Source: Paraburkholderia domus
Lineage (GTDB): Bacteria; Pseudomonadota; Gammaproteobacteria; Burkholderiales; Burkholderiaceae
Direction of reading: 5' to 3'
DNA: 64,000 nt
NCBI RefSeq assembly: GCF_905220705.1
Contig: NZ_CAJNAT010000024.1
Span: 62,001 to 126,000 of the forward strand
Within the stretch, counting starts at the first letter, position 1. The number at the start of each line of letters is the position of its first letter. Both the position numbers and the translations under genes were made by a program. This document shows, piece after piece, positions 36,885 to 47,600 of the stretch. The notes beneath the pieces are model-generated. The model was not told the DNA's origin. It saw only the letters and a list, made by a program, of their open reading frames with translations, and did no database searches.

Positions 36885-37149
36885 TACGACGCCCCTCCAA
36901 GTTGTTCTGCAATGCAGACTTATGTTCCGGATTTCTCACCCATCATACGTGCCGAAATTCGGCGTGTAAATAAAAGCACGCTCATTCACTTTTGATTTAA
37001 ACTGACACGCATCGCCGATGGGCGGATCATCGGGACTTACCCGAATACCGCACTTCTTAATCGAGCCGCGACCGTGCAAGGTCGCGTATTTCTGCGCTTG
37101 TTGCGTAGTCGTTCTGCATGGCGGCTCACCTTTAGACGGGTCTTCTCCG
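36885..37149. promoter_or_regulatory. Divergent control region, SDR operon / large acyl-CoA dehydrogenase
   Basis: 265 bp. It contains the fourth CTGCAWTGCAG palindrome (36906-36918) and a perfect 13-bp palindrome GCCGAAATTCGGC (36951-36963). On the minus strand, AAAGTGAATGAGCGTGC (36976-36992) matches 14 of 17 bases of the ABC-operon promoter element. These imply coordinated control of the divergent genes with the porin and importer. Confidence 0.6.
36906..36918. promoter_or_regulatory. Operator-like palindrome, copy 4
   Basis: TCTGCAATGCAGA, identical to copy 3 at 26106-26118. It lies only 22 bp upstream of the SDR start codon, so for the SDR it would be downstream of the promoter, while for the divergent dehydrogenase gene it would be upstream. 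Confidence 0.6.
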
Positions 37150-38955
<1,806 letters not shown>

Positions 38956-38993
38956 ACGTCTGAACGCCATCGCTCGCTCAATGCCTCAATGCA

Positions 38994-39887
38994 TCAATGC
39001 GAAAGCGCTCTTTCCAGCTGCGTCACCACGTCGATCAGGCGGGGCCGCACTTCTTCGAGCAGGAATTCCTTCGAGAGCTTGAATGCGGGGCCACCGACAT
39101 TGATCGCCATGATCGGCAGCTCGCCGCCCGGCTGGAAAGCGCGCGCGATGCCGTTCACCTCTTTCTGCCAGTCCCCGAACGAAGTCGTCACGCCGAGCGT
39201 GCGGTAATCTTCGAGCGCATTCTCAATGCCGCGGCGGGTTTTCGGCCACGCCACGTGATCGAGCTCACGTACCTGCTCCATGAAGCTGAGACGATCGTGT
39301 TCCGGGATCGCCGCGAGCCACGCGCGACCAATCGCCGAGGTGGCGACCGGAATGCGCGAACCGACTTCCAGCGTCAGCGTGAGCGCAACCGAGGCTCGGC
39401 AATTTTCCACGTAGATCATCGAGAGCCGGTCGCGCGTACCTAAGGACACGGTTGCGCCGACGACGTCGGCCAATTCCTGCATCACCGGCCTCGCGATCTT
39501 GCGCACATCGAGCCGCGCCAGCATCGCGCTGCCCAGCGCGAGCGAAGCCGTGCCAAGCCGGTATTTGCCGCTCTCTTTCAAGTGAATCAGATAGCCGAGC
39601 AGCGTGAGCGTATGGGTCAGGCGCGATACCGTCGATTTCGGCAGCTTGCAACGTAACGCGAGTTCCTGATTGCTCAGCGATTTGTCGCCTGAGCGAAAAC
39701 ACGCCAGTACTTCGAGCCCGCGCGCGAGTGCGGTGACGAAATGCCGGTCGTCCTTGTGCGCCTCGTGCGCCGTCCGGCTCGCGAGGTCCGCGTTTGCCCT
39801 GACGGATGCAGCGGGTGTTTGCGCAGCTTCGCCGGTGCTCGGACCGTCGGCCGGATTATCGATCGAGCTGTGATTGGTTTTGCTCAA
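38994..39887 (-). CDS. IclR-family transcriptional regulator
   Basis: 297 aa if started at a TTG at 39887 (MSKTNHSSIDN), which has CAGGAG ten bases upstream; the open frame runs to 40055 without an early ATG. An N-terminal winged helix-turn-helix (SNQELALRCKLPKSTVSRLTHTLTLLGYL) precedes the IclR effector domain (VGATVSLGTRDRLSMIYVENC, PVATSAIGRAWLA). Convergent with the large acyl-CoA dehydrogenase, it is the best candidate to bind the four CTGCAWTGCAG palindromes of this locus. Confidence 0.88.
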   Translation of the reverse strand: MSKTNHSSIDNPADGPSTGEAAQTPAASVRANADLASRTAHEAHKDDRHFVTALARGLEVLACFRSGDKSLSNQELALRCKLPKSTVSRLTHTLTLLGYLIHLKESGKYRLGTASLALGSAMLARLDVRKIARPVMQELADVVGATVSLGTRDRLSMIYVENCRASVALTLTLEVGSRIPVATSAIGRAWLAAIPEHDRLSFMEQVRELDHVAWPKTRRGIENALEDYRTLGVTTSFGDWQKEVNGIARAFQPGGELPIMAINVGGPAFKLSKEFLLEEVRPRLIDVVTQLERALSH

Positions 39888-39990
39888 AATGAAACGCGCT
39901 CCTGCGAAACGGCACCATCCGAAGGACAAACCGTGCCCCGGATCGAGGGTGATCCGGGCTGCGGAATTATAGACAAACGCAAACAGCCGC

Positions 39991-41283
39991 TCAGACTTCT
40001 TCTTTCTGCGCAGCCACCACCGGGCTGAAAAAATAAATGGCCGCGCCGATTGCAAGCGGCACGACGGTCACGGCGAATAGCGCCGAGTAGATCCCCGAGT
40101 TCGATAGATGCGCCTGTTTTGCAGCACCCGCGATCCAGCCGAAACAACTGCTGGTCAGCGCCACACCGAGAAAAACGAGGCTGTTGAGCAGGCCCAAACC
40201 GAGGCCGAGCCGGCGCGGCGCAATGATGGCGCGCGCTTGCGACATCACGAGTGGATGAATCGAGCCGACCGAGAACAACACGCATATCAGCGCGACACTG
40301 ACGACCCAGTTGCCGTCCGGACTGACAGCGAGCACGAGTGCCGCCAGCACGCCGGCGACCAGCCACAGCAGCGAAATGAGCTTGGGCGCGCAGAAGCGCA
40401 CGACCACAGGAATACAGAACGATGCGGCGATCCCGATCACACTGGTGACGGTCATCGCATTGCCGCGCGCGATGACGTCGAAGCCGTAGATGTCGGCAAG
40501 GTATGGGCCGCCCCATGAGGTACGGAACGTGCTGCCGACCGAGAGCGCGAGGCAGGCCGGCATCAAGGTCCAGAAACCGGTGCGCCGTTTCGCAGCGCCT
40601 GCCGCGCGTTGTGACGCAGCGAGGCTTTGCTCATGCGCGGCGGCATCGCGCCGGCGCACAAAGCATATGACGCCAAGCGTCGCGCATAGCATGGCGAGCG
40701 CAGCGGTGACCATGACTGGACGCCAGCCGAAGCTGGCCGTTGCCCGGCTCAGCGGAAACGCGGCCAGCAATGCGCCAGCCATGCCGACCGCACTCGCCGT
40801 CGTGACCGCGCGCACATTGCGCGTGCCGTGGCCGGTGTGCAATACGTAATTGAGCAGCCCCATGAAAATGGGCGCGCAACCGAGTCCGATGCCCGCTTGC
40901 GCGACGAGCGCAACGGTTGCGCTCGTTGTCATCGACAGGATGCCGGCGCACGCGGCGCCGATGCCCATCAGAAGCGCGGTGGGTCCGCGCACGCCGTAGC
41001 GGTCGAACATGATGCCGACCGGCAGTTGCGCGATCGCGAAGACGAGAAAGAACGAGCCCGCGAACCAGCCGAACATTTGCGGGGAGAAGTGGAAATCGCC
41101 GATCAGTTGCGTGGAGATCACAGCGATATAGCTGCGGAAAAACTGGCTGAGCACGTAGCTGAAGGTCAGTGCCCACAAGCCATAATCGATCGACGATACA
41201 GCCGCATCCGTGCGTGGTTCGTGTAGTTGTTGCTGTACGCCATCAGACATCTTCGCTGCGCCTTTGATGATCGAAGCCGTCAT
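39991..41283 (-). CDS. MFS transporter
   Basis: 430 aa from the ATG at 41283; 41250 (MSDGVQQ) is an equally possible start since neither has a strong ribosome site. Twelve membrane segments with the MFS loop MFDRYGVRGPTALLMGIGA and a His/Arg-rich central loop near residue 220. It may import or export a compound of the acyl-CoA pathway, or lie there by chance. The substrate is unknown. Confidence 0.82.
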   Translation of the reverse strand: MTASIIKGAAKMSDGVQQQLHEPRTDAAVSSIDYGLWALTFSYVLSQFFRSYIAVISTQLIGDFHFSPQMFGWFAGSFFLVFAIAQLPVGIMFDRYGVRGPTALLMGIGAACAGILSMTTSATVALVAQAGIGLGCAPIFMGLLNYVLHTGHGTRNVRAVTTASAVGMAGALLAAFPLSRATASFGWRPVMVTAALAMLCATLGVICFVRRRDAAAHEQSLAASQRAAGAAKRRTGFWTLMPACLALSVGSTFRTSWGGPYLADIYGFDVIARGNAMTVTSVIGIAASFCIPVVVRFCAPKLISLLWLVAGVLAALVLAVSPDGNWVVSVALICVLFSVGSIHPLVMSQARAIIAPRRLGLGLGLLNSLVFLGVALTSSCFGWIAGAAKQAHLSNSGIYSALFAVTVVPLAIGAAIYFFSPVVAAQKEEV

Positions 41284-41487
41284 GATAGGCGAATCTCGCA
41301 ACGGGCGGCCTGGTCAGTTTTTTCAACACTCGCGCGTTTGCTGGAGTATTGTTTAAGCGCGCTGGGAGTTTCACGGCGTCACTCTTCTACAAGACAGGGT
41401 GCTCCATGCAAGCGGAAAAGTGCTTGCAGGCGCGTGGTTTATTGCATGCAACGATTCGAAATCAACTTTTCGAGGAATGGAGAAAAC

Positions 41488-41856
41488 GTGAAAACAGTCA
41501 ATCTATTGAAGGCGCTCGGCATCGCATTGTGTGTGGCGACTGTATCCAGTGCCTATGCCCAGTCGAGCGATGCGATGGCGTCGGGCAGCATGGCGGCGCC
41601 GGAGACCAATCCTAAAGTCGTCAAGAAAGTAGACCGCAAGTTGGGTCTGGACGTGCGCAAGGCTTTGTCGAAAGCGCAGGGTTTTGATGTGTCGAACGTG
41701 TTCGTCCGGGCCCGCGGCGGTGCAGTGACGTTGACCGGAACGGTGCCCGATGGCGCGCAGATCCCGCAAGCCGAGGAAGTGGCCAAGGGCGTTGCAGGCG
41801 TGAAATCGGTGAACAACAAGCTGACGCTAGGCACGCAAGGCGGCGGCGGGGGCTGA
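41488..41856 (+). CDS. BON-domain periplasmic protein
   Basis: 122 aa from a GTG at 41488 (MKTVNLLKALGIALCV), chosen because GGAG sits five bases upstream and a signal peptide follows directly (cleavage near SSAYA-QSS). An ATG at 41446 would put 14 residues before the signal. The mature part is a single BON domain (LDVRKALSKAQGFDVSNVFVRARGGAVTLTGTVPDGAQ ... GVKSVNNKL split over two blocks), a phospholipid-binding fold of OsmY-type stress proteins. The C-terminus ends in a Gly run. Confidence 0.85.
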   Translation: MKTVNLLKALGIALCVATVSSAYAQSSDAMASGSMAAPETNPKVVKKVDRKLGLDVRKALSKAQGFDVSNVFVRARGGAVTLTGTVPDGAQIPQAEEVAKGVAGVKSVNNKLTLGTQGGGGG

Positions 41857-41963
41857 TCGCGCTTAGCGGTTAATCAATGACGACAGGTTGCGATGGGTAG
41901 CGCCGCACGAGCCAATCTGCGGCGGTGCCTATCGTCCTGATATTGTCTTGGTATTTGAAACAG

Positions 41964-42533
41964 TTACCGCCGAACCAGGCCGACGACATAGCAACATACC
42001 GCGTCCCCGCCATTGAAGAACTCACACTCTGCCGGCGCGCCAAGCTGCAAACAATCTCCTTCGGCAAGCCGATACACCTGCTGGCCTTCACGAAAAGTGA
42101 GAACCCCTTTCGTCACCCAGATCTGCTGATGCTGAAACACAAAAGCATCCGGCGGATACGGCACCCGCACCCCCACAGGTAACTCGATCTCCAGCAACTC
42201 GAGCACGCCGCCCGTAGGGGGCGAAATCCGCCGCCGCGTATAACCCGTTTCAGGGTCCTGCCACACCGGTTGCCCGGCATGCCGCGCCAATCGCTCACCG
42301 GTCTGCTCCGCCAGCGCCAGCAAGGTCGACAAGGTCAAACCGAAAGCCCCCGAAAGACGCCCAAGCACCGTGGCGGTCGGACTCGCCTCGCCCCTTTCGA
42401 CCTTGCTGATCATCGCCTTCGATACGCCCGAGCGCTCCGCCAGTTCGCTCAGCGACCAGTTGCGCGCTTCGCGCTCGGTCTTCACGCGCGAAGAAATCGC
42501 CTCGGTCAAATCGATAGCAGAGGATTCGGACAT
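41964..42533 (-). CDS. XRE-cupin transcriptional regulator
   Basis: 189 aa from the ATG at 42533 (MSESSAIDLTEA); the frame extends to 42611 but without support. An N-terminal helix-turn-helix (WSLSELAERSGVSKAMISKVERGEASPTA) is fused to a C-terminal cupin (IWVTKGVLTFREGQQVYRLAEGDCLQLG). Divergent from an FMNH2-dependent monooxygenase operon, it probably represses it and senses its substrate through the cupin. Confidence 0.88.
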   Translation of the reverse strand: MSESSAIDLTEAISSRVKTEREARNWSLSELAERSGVSKAMISKVERGEASPTATVLGRLSGAFGLTLSTLLALAEQTGERLARHAGQPVWQDPETGYTRRRISPPTGGVLELLEIELPVGVRVPYPPDAFVFQHQQIWVTKGVLTFREGQQVYRLAEGDCLQLGAPAECEFFNGGDAVCCYVVGLVRR

Positions 42534-42588
42534 AAAAAGATCGGAATCGATAAAAGGTGAAGACCCATTAAAGGCCAAAATCATTGTC

Positions 42589-42617
42589 TTGCATAGTGAT
42601 TTTTCGTCCACTATATT
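42589..42617 (+). promoter_or_regulatory. Monooxygenase promoter with an embedded inverted repeat
   Basis: -35 TTGCAT (42589-42594), exact 17-bp spacer, -10 TATATT (42612-42617). The inverted repeat ATAGTG (42593-42598) / CACTAT (42609-42614) covers the spacer and touches both boxes, which is how a repressor operator would be placed. It lies about 90 bp before the monooxygenase ATG and 56 bp before the divergent regulator ATG. Confidence 0.6.
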
Positions 42618-42705
42618 AAACGAACGATCGCAATGCAGTCATGCAACTAGGCGCGAGATCCGCGCGCCAACCGTAAGCATTCGTCCACCCCAGCCGGAAG
42701 ACACC

Positions 42706-44079
42706 ATGCCGAAGGAAATCGTTCTCAACGCTTTTGACATGAACTGCGTCGGCCACATCCAGCAAGGCATGTGGACCCATCCGCGCGATCAGTCGGCCCG
42801 CTATACCGATCTTCAGTACTGGACCGACTACGCGCGCACGCTTGAGGCGGGTCTGTTCGACGGCATCTTTTTCGCAGACGTGGCGGGCGTCTACGACGTC
42901 TACGGCGGCAGTCCCGACGCGGCGATCCGCGGCGCCGTGCAGGTGCCCGTGAACGACCCGACGTTGCTGATTCCGGCCATGGCCGCCGTCACGCGTCATC
43001 TGTCGTTCGGCGTCACGTCCAATCTCACGGTCGAGCAGCCCTACCTGTTCGCACGGCGCATGTCGACGCTCGATCATCTGACGCGCGGCCGGGTCGGCTG
43101 GAACATCGTGACGGGCTATCTGGACAGCGCATCGCGCGCGATCGGACTGACAGGCCAAATGGCCCACGACGATCGCTACGATCTCGCCGACGAATATATG
43201 GAACTGGTCTACAAACTGTGGGAAAGCAGTTGGGAAGACGGCGCGGTGCTGCGCGACAAAACGCAAGGCATCTATGCGGATGCATCGAAAGTCCACGTGA
43301 TTCATCATCACGGCAAGCAGTATCGCGTGGACGCCATGCACCTGAGCGAACCGTCTCCGCAGCGCACGCCGGTGCTCTATCAGGCGGGTTCGTCGGCGCG
43401 TGGCAAACAGTTCGCGGCGGCGCACGCGGAATGCGTGTTCGTCAACGGCCAGGCGAAGCCCGCCGTGAAAGCCATCGTCGACGATATTCGCGCTCACGCC
43501 GTGGCACGCGGGCGCGATGCGGACGATATCAAGGTTCTGCTCGGTCAAACCGTCATCACGGGCCGCACGGATCGCGAAGCGCAGGAGAAATACGCCGAGT
43601 ACCGGCAGTACGTGAGCACCGAGGCGGCGCTCGTGCATGCGGCGGCATCGCTCGGTATCGACTTCGCGCGCTATGACCTCGACGAGCCCATCGAGACCGG
43701 CAAGAGCCAGGCCATCGTGTCGAACGTCGAAGCCATGACACGCGCGGCCGGCCCGCAATGGACCAAACGCAAACTGCTCGAACAGATGGTGCTCGGCAGC
43801 CGTCAGGCGCCGCTGGTCGGCTCGGCTGAGCGCATCGCGGATGAACTCATCGCATGGACTGAGGAAACCGACGTGGACGGTTTCAATCTGTCGCGCACCG
43901 TCGCGCCAGAGTGCTTCGACGATTTCATCACGCTAGTGGTACCGATTCTGCAGGAACGCGGCGCTTATAAGCGAGCGTATCGCGACGGCACTTTGCGCGA
44001 AAAACTGTTCGGTCATGCGCGCTTGCCCGCAAGCCACACCGCAGCCCAGTTCCGCAGAGGCGCCGATCCCCATGCTTGA
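42706..44079 (+). CDS. FMNH2-dependent monooxygenase, NtaA/SnaA/DszA family
   Basis: 457 aa from the ATG at 42706 (MPKEIVLNAFDMN). Bacterial luciferase-like fold with family blocks RGRVGWNIVTGYLDSASRAIGL (split by variation), DRYDLADEYMELVYKLWESSW and PVLYQAGSSARGKQFAA. Enzymes of this family use reduced FMN and oxygen to open or cleave organosulfur, amine or chelator substrates. The next gene supplies the flavin reductase. The substrate is unknown. Confidence 0.9.
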   Translation: MPKEIVLNAFDMNCVGHIQQGMWTHPRDQSARYTDLQYWTDYARTLEAGLFDGIFFADVAGVYDVYGGSPDAAIRGAVQVPVNDPTLLIPAMAAVTRHLSFGVTSNLTVEQPYLFARRMSTLDHLTRGRVGWNIVTGYLDSASRAIGLTGQMAHDDRYDLADEYMELVYKLWESSWEDGAVLRDKTQGIYADASKVHVIHHHGKQYRVDAMHLSEPSPQRTPVLYQAGSSARGKQFAAAHAECVFVNGQAKPAVKAIVDDIRAHAVARGRDADDIKVLLGQTVITGRTDREAQEKYAEYRQYVSTEAALVHAAASLGIDFARYDLDEPIETGKSQAIVSNVEAMTRAAGPQWTKRKLLEQMVLGSRQAPLVGSAERIADELIAWTEETDVDGFNLSRTVAPECFDDFITLVVPILQERGAYKRAYRDGTLREKLFGHARLPASHTAAQFRRGADPHA

Positions 44080-44614
44080 CAAGAGCACCTTCCGCGACGC
44101 AATGGCCGGCCTTGGCGCCGCCGTCAACATCATCACCAGCGACGGCGCCGCAGGCCTCGCCGGCTGCACAGCCTCGGCGGTATGCGGGGTGACGGACGAG
44201 CCGCCTACCCTGCTCGTCTGCATCAATCGCAGCAGCCGCAACAACGCGGCCTTCCGCGCAAACGGCACGCTCTGCGTCAATGTACTGAGCGCGGATCAGC
44301 AGGCTCTTGCAGCGCATTTCGCCACGGGCTCGCTACCGATGACTGAGCGCTTCGCCGCCGCACAATGGGACACGCTCGTGACAGGCGCGCCGGTCCTGCA
44401 TGGCGCACTCGCCTCGCTCGACTGTGAGATCGAATCGGTGACCGAAGTCGGAACACATACGGTGTTCTTTTGCGCGGTGAAGGCCGCGCACACCCACGTC
44501 GGCGGCGATGCGCTGATCTACTACGGCCGCCATTATCATCGGGTTGGCGCGAGGTCCGTGCATGCGCAGTGTCGTGATCAGCCCACCCAGTGTCCCGGTA
44601 CCCATGCCCAATGA
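44072..44614 (+). CDS. NAD(P)H:flavin reductase (HpaC-like)
   Basis: 180 aa from the ATG at 44072, overlapping the monooxygenase stop by 8 bp (ATGCTTGA). Flavin reductase domain blocks: FRDAMAGLGAAVNIITSDG, GCTASAVCGVTDEPPTLLVCIN, FCAVKAAHTHVGGDALIYYGR. It supplies FMNH2 to the upstream monooxygenase. The last 20 or so residues form an unusual tail that overlaps the 3' end of the convergent lipoprotein gene by 37 bp. Confidence 0.9.
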   Translation: MLDKSTFRDAMAGLGAAVNIITSDGAAGLAGCTASAVCGVTDEPPTLLVCINRSSRNNAAFRANGTLCVNVLSADQQALAAHFATGSLPMTERFAAAQWDTLVTGAPVLHGALASLDCEIESVTEVGTHTVFFCAVKAAHTHVGGDALIYYGRHYHRVGARSVHAQCRDQPTQCPGTHAQ

Positions 44615-44793
44615 CTACCTTCCCAGCGATAGTGGCCCTTTACCCAGTGATAGCCTGGCGCGGGCGCGGCCGGCACCACCTCGACGAGCGGCGCTGGCTG
44701 CGGCGGCCGGCCCGGTTCGACCACGCAGGCTGACAACAGCGCGGCACACAGACCCGCAAGCGAAGCGGCGCGGATAGTCGATTGGATTTTCAT
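44578..44793 (-). CDS. YXWGXW-repeat lipoprotein
   Basis: 71 aa. A lipoprotein signal peptide ends in the lipobox LLSAC, then a Pro-rich segment, then two WxPGHW/YxWxxGHYxW-type repeats (GYHWVKGHYRWEGSHWAWVPGHW). This matches the YXWGXW repeat family of exported proteins of unknown function. Downstream of the DUF1501 gene on the same strand. Confidence 0.8.
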   Translation of the reverse strand: MKIQSTIRAASLAGLCAALLSACVVEPGRPPQPAPLVEVVPAAPAPGYHWVKGHYRWEGSHWAWVPGHWVG

Positions 44794-44818
44794 TTGTTCT
44801 CCCTGGTGATTTTTCAGG

Positions 44819-45984
44819 TTATGCGCGCACGAGCCCCGTCATCGGGCGCATTGCCCCGGTCTGGCCGAACAGCGTGCCCGCCGTGCGCTGCGGATCGAGT
44901 CCGAGGCTTTCGCTTGCGACACCGGCGATCAATGCATCCAGCGACATGGTCGGCTTGAGGTCGCGAGCTTCGTAAAGGTCGCCCGGTTTCAGGCCGGGCC
45001 AGTCGGCGAGCACACGTCCGCCTGCCACCGAGCCGCCCAGCACCATCGCCACCGAGCCGGTGCCGTGATCGGTGCCGCCCGTGCCGTTGGCGGCGGCGGT
45101 TCTGCCGAACTCCGTTGCCACTACCACGGTGGTCTTGCTCCACAACGGGCCCATGCCGTCGCGAAACGCCGCGAGCATCGTGTCGAGTGCTTTCAACTGA
45201 TTGGCAAGGCGCGCGTTCTGCGCGGTGTGCGTGTCCCAGCCGCCGGTTTCGATCATCGCGATACGCGGACCGTCATTGCGTGACAAAAAACCCGCGGCGA
45301 GCTTGCCGAGGCTCGCCGGATCCTGACGCGCGCCGGCGTCGCCCGCGAGCCCGCGAGCCCGCGCGCGTTCATTGCCGATTCCCATAGCGGCCGCAATTGC
45401 GCATCCTGGTCGTACAGTTGCGAGACCCGCGTGAGCAGATCGTCAGGCGCTTGCGGCAACCCCGAGGGCGCGTACGACGTCACCGCCGCCTTGCCGCGCA
45501 GCGCCATCGGCACGGTCGGCGCGAAGGCGATCGCGTTCTCGCGCGTGGCGGGCAGCGATGCGACGAGCCGGTTCAGCCAGCCGTCCTTCATCTGATAGGG
45601 CGACGTGCCACCGGTCTCCAGCACGTTCTGCCCGTCGAAGTGCGAGCGGTCGCGATACGGCGACGCCACGGCGTGCACAAACAGCGCCTGGTGGTCCGCA
45701 TACATTGCGGTTGTCTGCACGAGCGAAGGATGCAACGCGAAGGTGCCGTCGAGCCGGGTCGCGTTGGATGTGTCGATCGCGAGCGCGCCGCGCAATGTCG
45801 CGTACGCAGGTTCGGCATACGGCACGACGATGTTCAGGCCATCGGCCGCGCCGCGCTGGATCACGAACACGAAGCGGCGATCGGTTGCGACGCTGGCAAA
45901 GGCGATCTGCGGCGACACGAGAATCGCCCCCGCGCCTGCAGCGGCGACGCCCAGAAACTTGCGACGTGAAAGCATGGCATTCAT
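44819..45984 (-). pseudogene. DUF1501 protein gene, frameshifted by an 8-bp duplication
   Basis: The N-terminal half starts at 45984 (ATGA overlap with DUF1800; MLSRRKFLG at 45975 is alternative). It has a Tat-type signal (SRRKFLGVAAAGAGA) and the DUF1501 start FVFVIQRGAADGLNIVVPY. The C-terminal half (MIETGGWDTHTAQNARLANQ, VVATEFGRTAAANGTGGTDHG) continues in another frame to 44819. The break is an exact tandem repeat of CCCGCGAG at 45342-45357. Removing one copy restores one 385-codon frame (ARGLAGDAGARQDPASLG). Partner of DUF1800. Confidence 0.85.
45342..45357. repeat. 8-bp tandem duplication inside the DUF1501 gene
   Basis: Two perfect copies of CCCGCGAG (45342-45349, 45350-45357) followed by a partial third (CCCGCG). 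Deleting one unit joins the two DUF1501 frames exactly, so this duplication is the lesion. Confidence 0.85.
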
Positions 45985-47525
45985 CTCCGTTGAAAATCCG
46001 GCGAGACCAGCAGCAGCGCAATGGCCGTCGATGCGCTTTCGGCACGCGACACAGCCGTAGCGGTCGGCGCACTGAGCGAGCCGGCCAGCAAGGTCTGCCC
46101 AAGCGAGCGCGCGTCGAGCCGGTCGCCGACGCGCGAGGCGAAGCGCTGTGCCACTTCGACCCGGCGCACGAGCGCATCGGGCGCCGCCCAGCTCGCGGCA
46201 ATGTCGTCGTAACCGGCTGGCGAGCCCGGGCGCCATACCGGCTGGCCGAGTTGCGTAAGGATGGGCGCGGCCTGCATGTTGCCCAGGTCCTGCCAGCCAA
46301 GCCCGCGCATCGAAGAAATGGTCCATTCCCACGGCGTCTTGAACTTCACGGCGACCGGCGACCACGCCTGCGGCATGTCGAGCAGCGTCCGGTACACGGT
46401 CGGCAGATCGCCGCCGCTGCGCTCGAACGCATTCGCCAGCCGCTCGCTCACGTCCGGCGGCGGATTGTCCGCGACGAAGTGACGGGCGAGCTTGCCGCCG
46501 ATGTGCTGCGCCGTCGCGGGCGCGCTGGCGAGGTCGTGCAGGATCGCCAGCGCCTGCTCTTCGCCCGGCTGGTCATAGCGGCGGCCCATGATGGTTCTCG
46601 CGCCCGGCTCGTGCAGCGCGACACGAAACACGAAGGTGCCTGGGGCGGCGTCCGGCTGCATGCCCGGCCGACGCGGGTTGCCAGGATTGCCGGCCAGACT
46701 CCAGCCGGTCAGCGCACGGGCGAATTCGGTGACGTCTTCCTGGCTATAGCCGCTGCGCACGCCGAGCGTGTGCAACTCCATGATTTCGCGCGCCAGGTTC
46801 TCGTTCAGCCCGCGTTTGATGTCCGGATTGCGCTGCGTGGCACGCATGATCGCCATGCTGTCCGGCCCGACCGAACGCGGCTGATCAAGAAACAACTGCA
46901 TGGCCGGATGACGTTCGACCGCGACCAGCATGTCTTCGAAACGGCCGAGCACGTGCGGGCGGATCGCTTCCGCTTCGAATGAGCCGGCCAGCGCCGCGAC
47001 GGCGGGCTTTTCGCTGGATACCGCGAAGTGATTCGCCCAGAAATGGACCAGCCGCTCAATGAAAGGTGTCTGCGTGGTCAGCGCGCTTACAACCCGCGCG
47101 TTCACCGACGAACGGTACATGTCTAAAATTTCACCGCGCAACGCTTTTCGTTCGGCTTGCTTAGCAGTTTGCGCTGTGGTTTCTGACGTACCTTGGCCAG
47201 TGGATTGCGCGTTGGCTTGCCCGTTAGATTGGGTGTTGACCTGCGCATTCGTCTGATTGGCCGACGCGCCTTCGTTGACGTTCTGCTTACTCTGCTGATT
47301 CTGCCGGTTCAACTGGTTCAGTTGCATGCGCTGCTGCACCAGCTCAGTGGACAGCGCCACCGAATCCGGCTGGTTCGCCCACGCGGCAGGCCGCGGCTGA
47401 TATTGCTCGAACTGCGCGAGCAGCCACCCCTTCGGGTCGGCGGGCGGCGTGTCGTCGGCACGCGCGCCAAGGCCGAAGCGGTTCAGCGCAATCGCCGCGG
47501 CATTGATGTTCGGTGATGTAGCCAT
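45981..47525 (-). CDS. DUF1800 protein
   Basis: 514 aa. DUF1800 blocks are clear: ALNRFGLGARADD at the start, FWANHFAVS, NENLAREIMELHTLGV, YSQEDVTEFARALTGW and GHRYDQ-like GRRYDQPGEEQALAIL. Residues about 67-122 form a Gln/Asn/Thr/Ser-rich low-complexity insert (NQQSKQNVNEGASANQTN and on). DUF1800 and DUF1501 genes regularly occur as pairs; their function is unknown. It overlaps DUF1501 by 4 bp. Confidence 0.9.
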   Translation of the reverse strand: MATSPNINAAAIALNRFGLGARADDTPPADPKGWLLAQFEQYQPRPAAWANQPDSVALSTELVQQRMQLNQLNRQNQQSKQNVNEGASANQTNAQVNTQSNGQANAQSTGQGTSETTAQTAKQAERKALRGEILDMYRSSVNARVVSALTTQTPFIERLVHFWANHFAVSSEKPAVAALAGSFEAEAIRPHVLGRFEDMLVAVERHPAMQLFLDQPRSVGPDSMAIMRATQRNPDIKRGLNENLAREIMELHTLGVRSGYSQEDVTEFARALTGWSLAGNPGNPRRPGMQPDAAPGTFVFRVALHEPGARTIMGRRYDQPGEEQALAILHDLASAPATAQHIGGKLARHFVADNPPPDVSERLANAFERSGGDLPTVYRTLLDMPQAWSPVAVKFKTPWEWTISSMRGLGWQDLGNMQAAPILTQLGQPVWRPGSPAGYDDIAASWAAPDALVRRVEVAQRFASRVGDRLDARSLGQTLLAGSLSAPTATAVSRAESASTAIALLLVSPDFQRR

Positions 47526-47600
47526 ACCGTCCTCTTCGGCGTTGGATATGTCTTTAAACGGCCTCCGCGATCAAATCCGTCGCACCCGCTCAGAATTCTT

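Noticed and set aside
37018..37149. N-terminal extension of the large acyl-CoA dehydrogenase
   Set aside because: Residues before 37150 are Cys-rich and unlike the family, and the region contains the promoter elements.
41400..41460. TTGCATGCAA palindrome upstream of the BON gene as a fifth member of the CTGCAWTGCAG set
   Set aside because: It lacks the single-base centre and the CTG/CAG ends of the other four sites.
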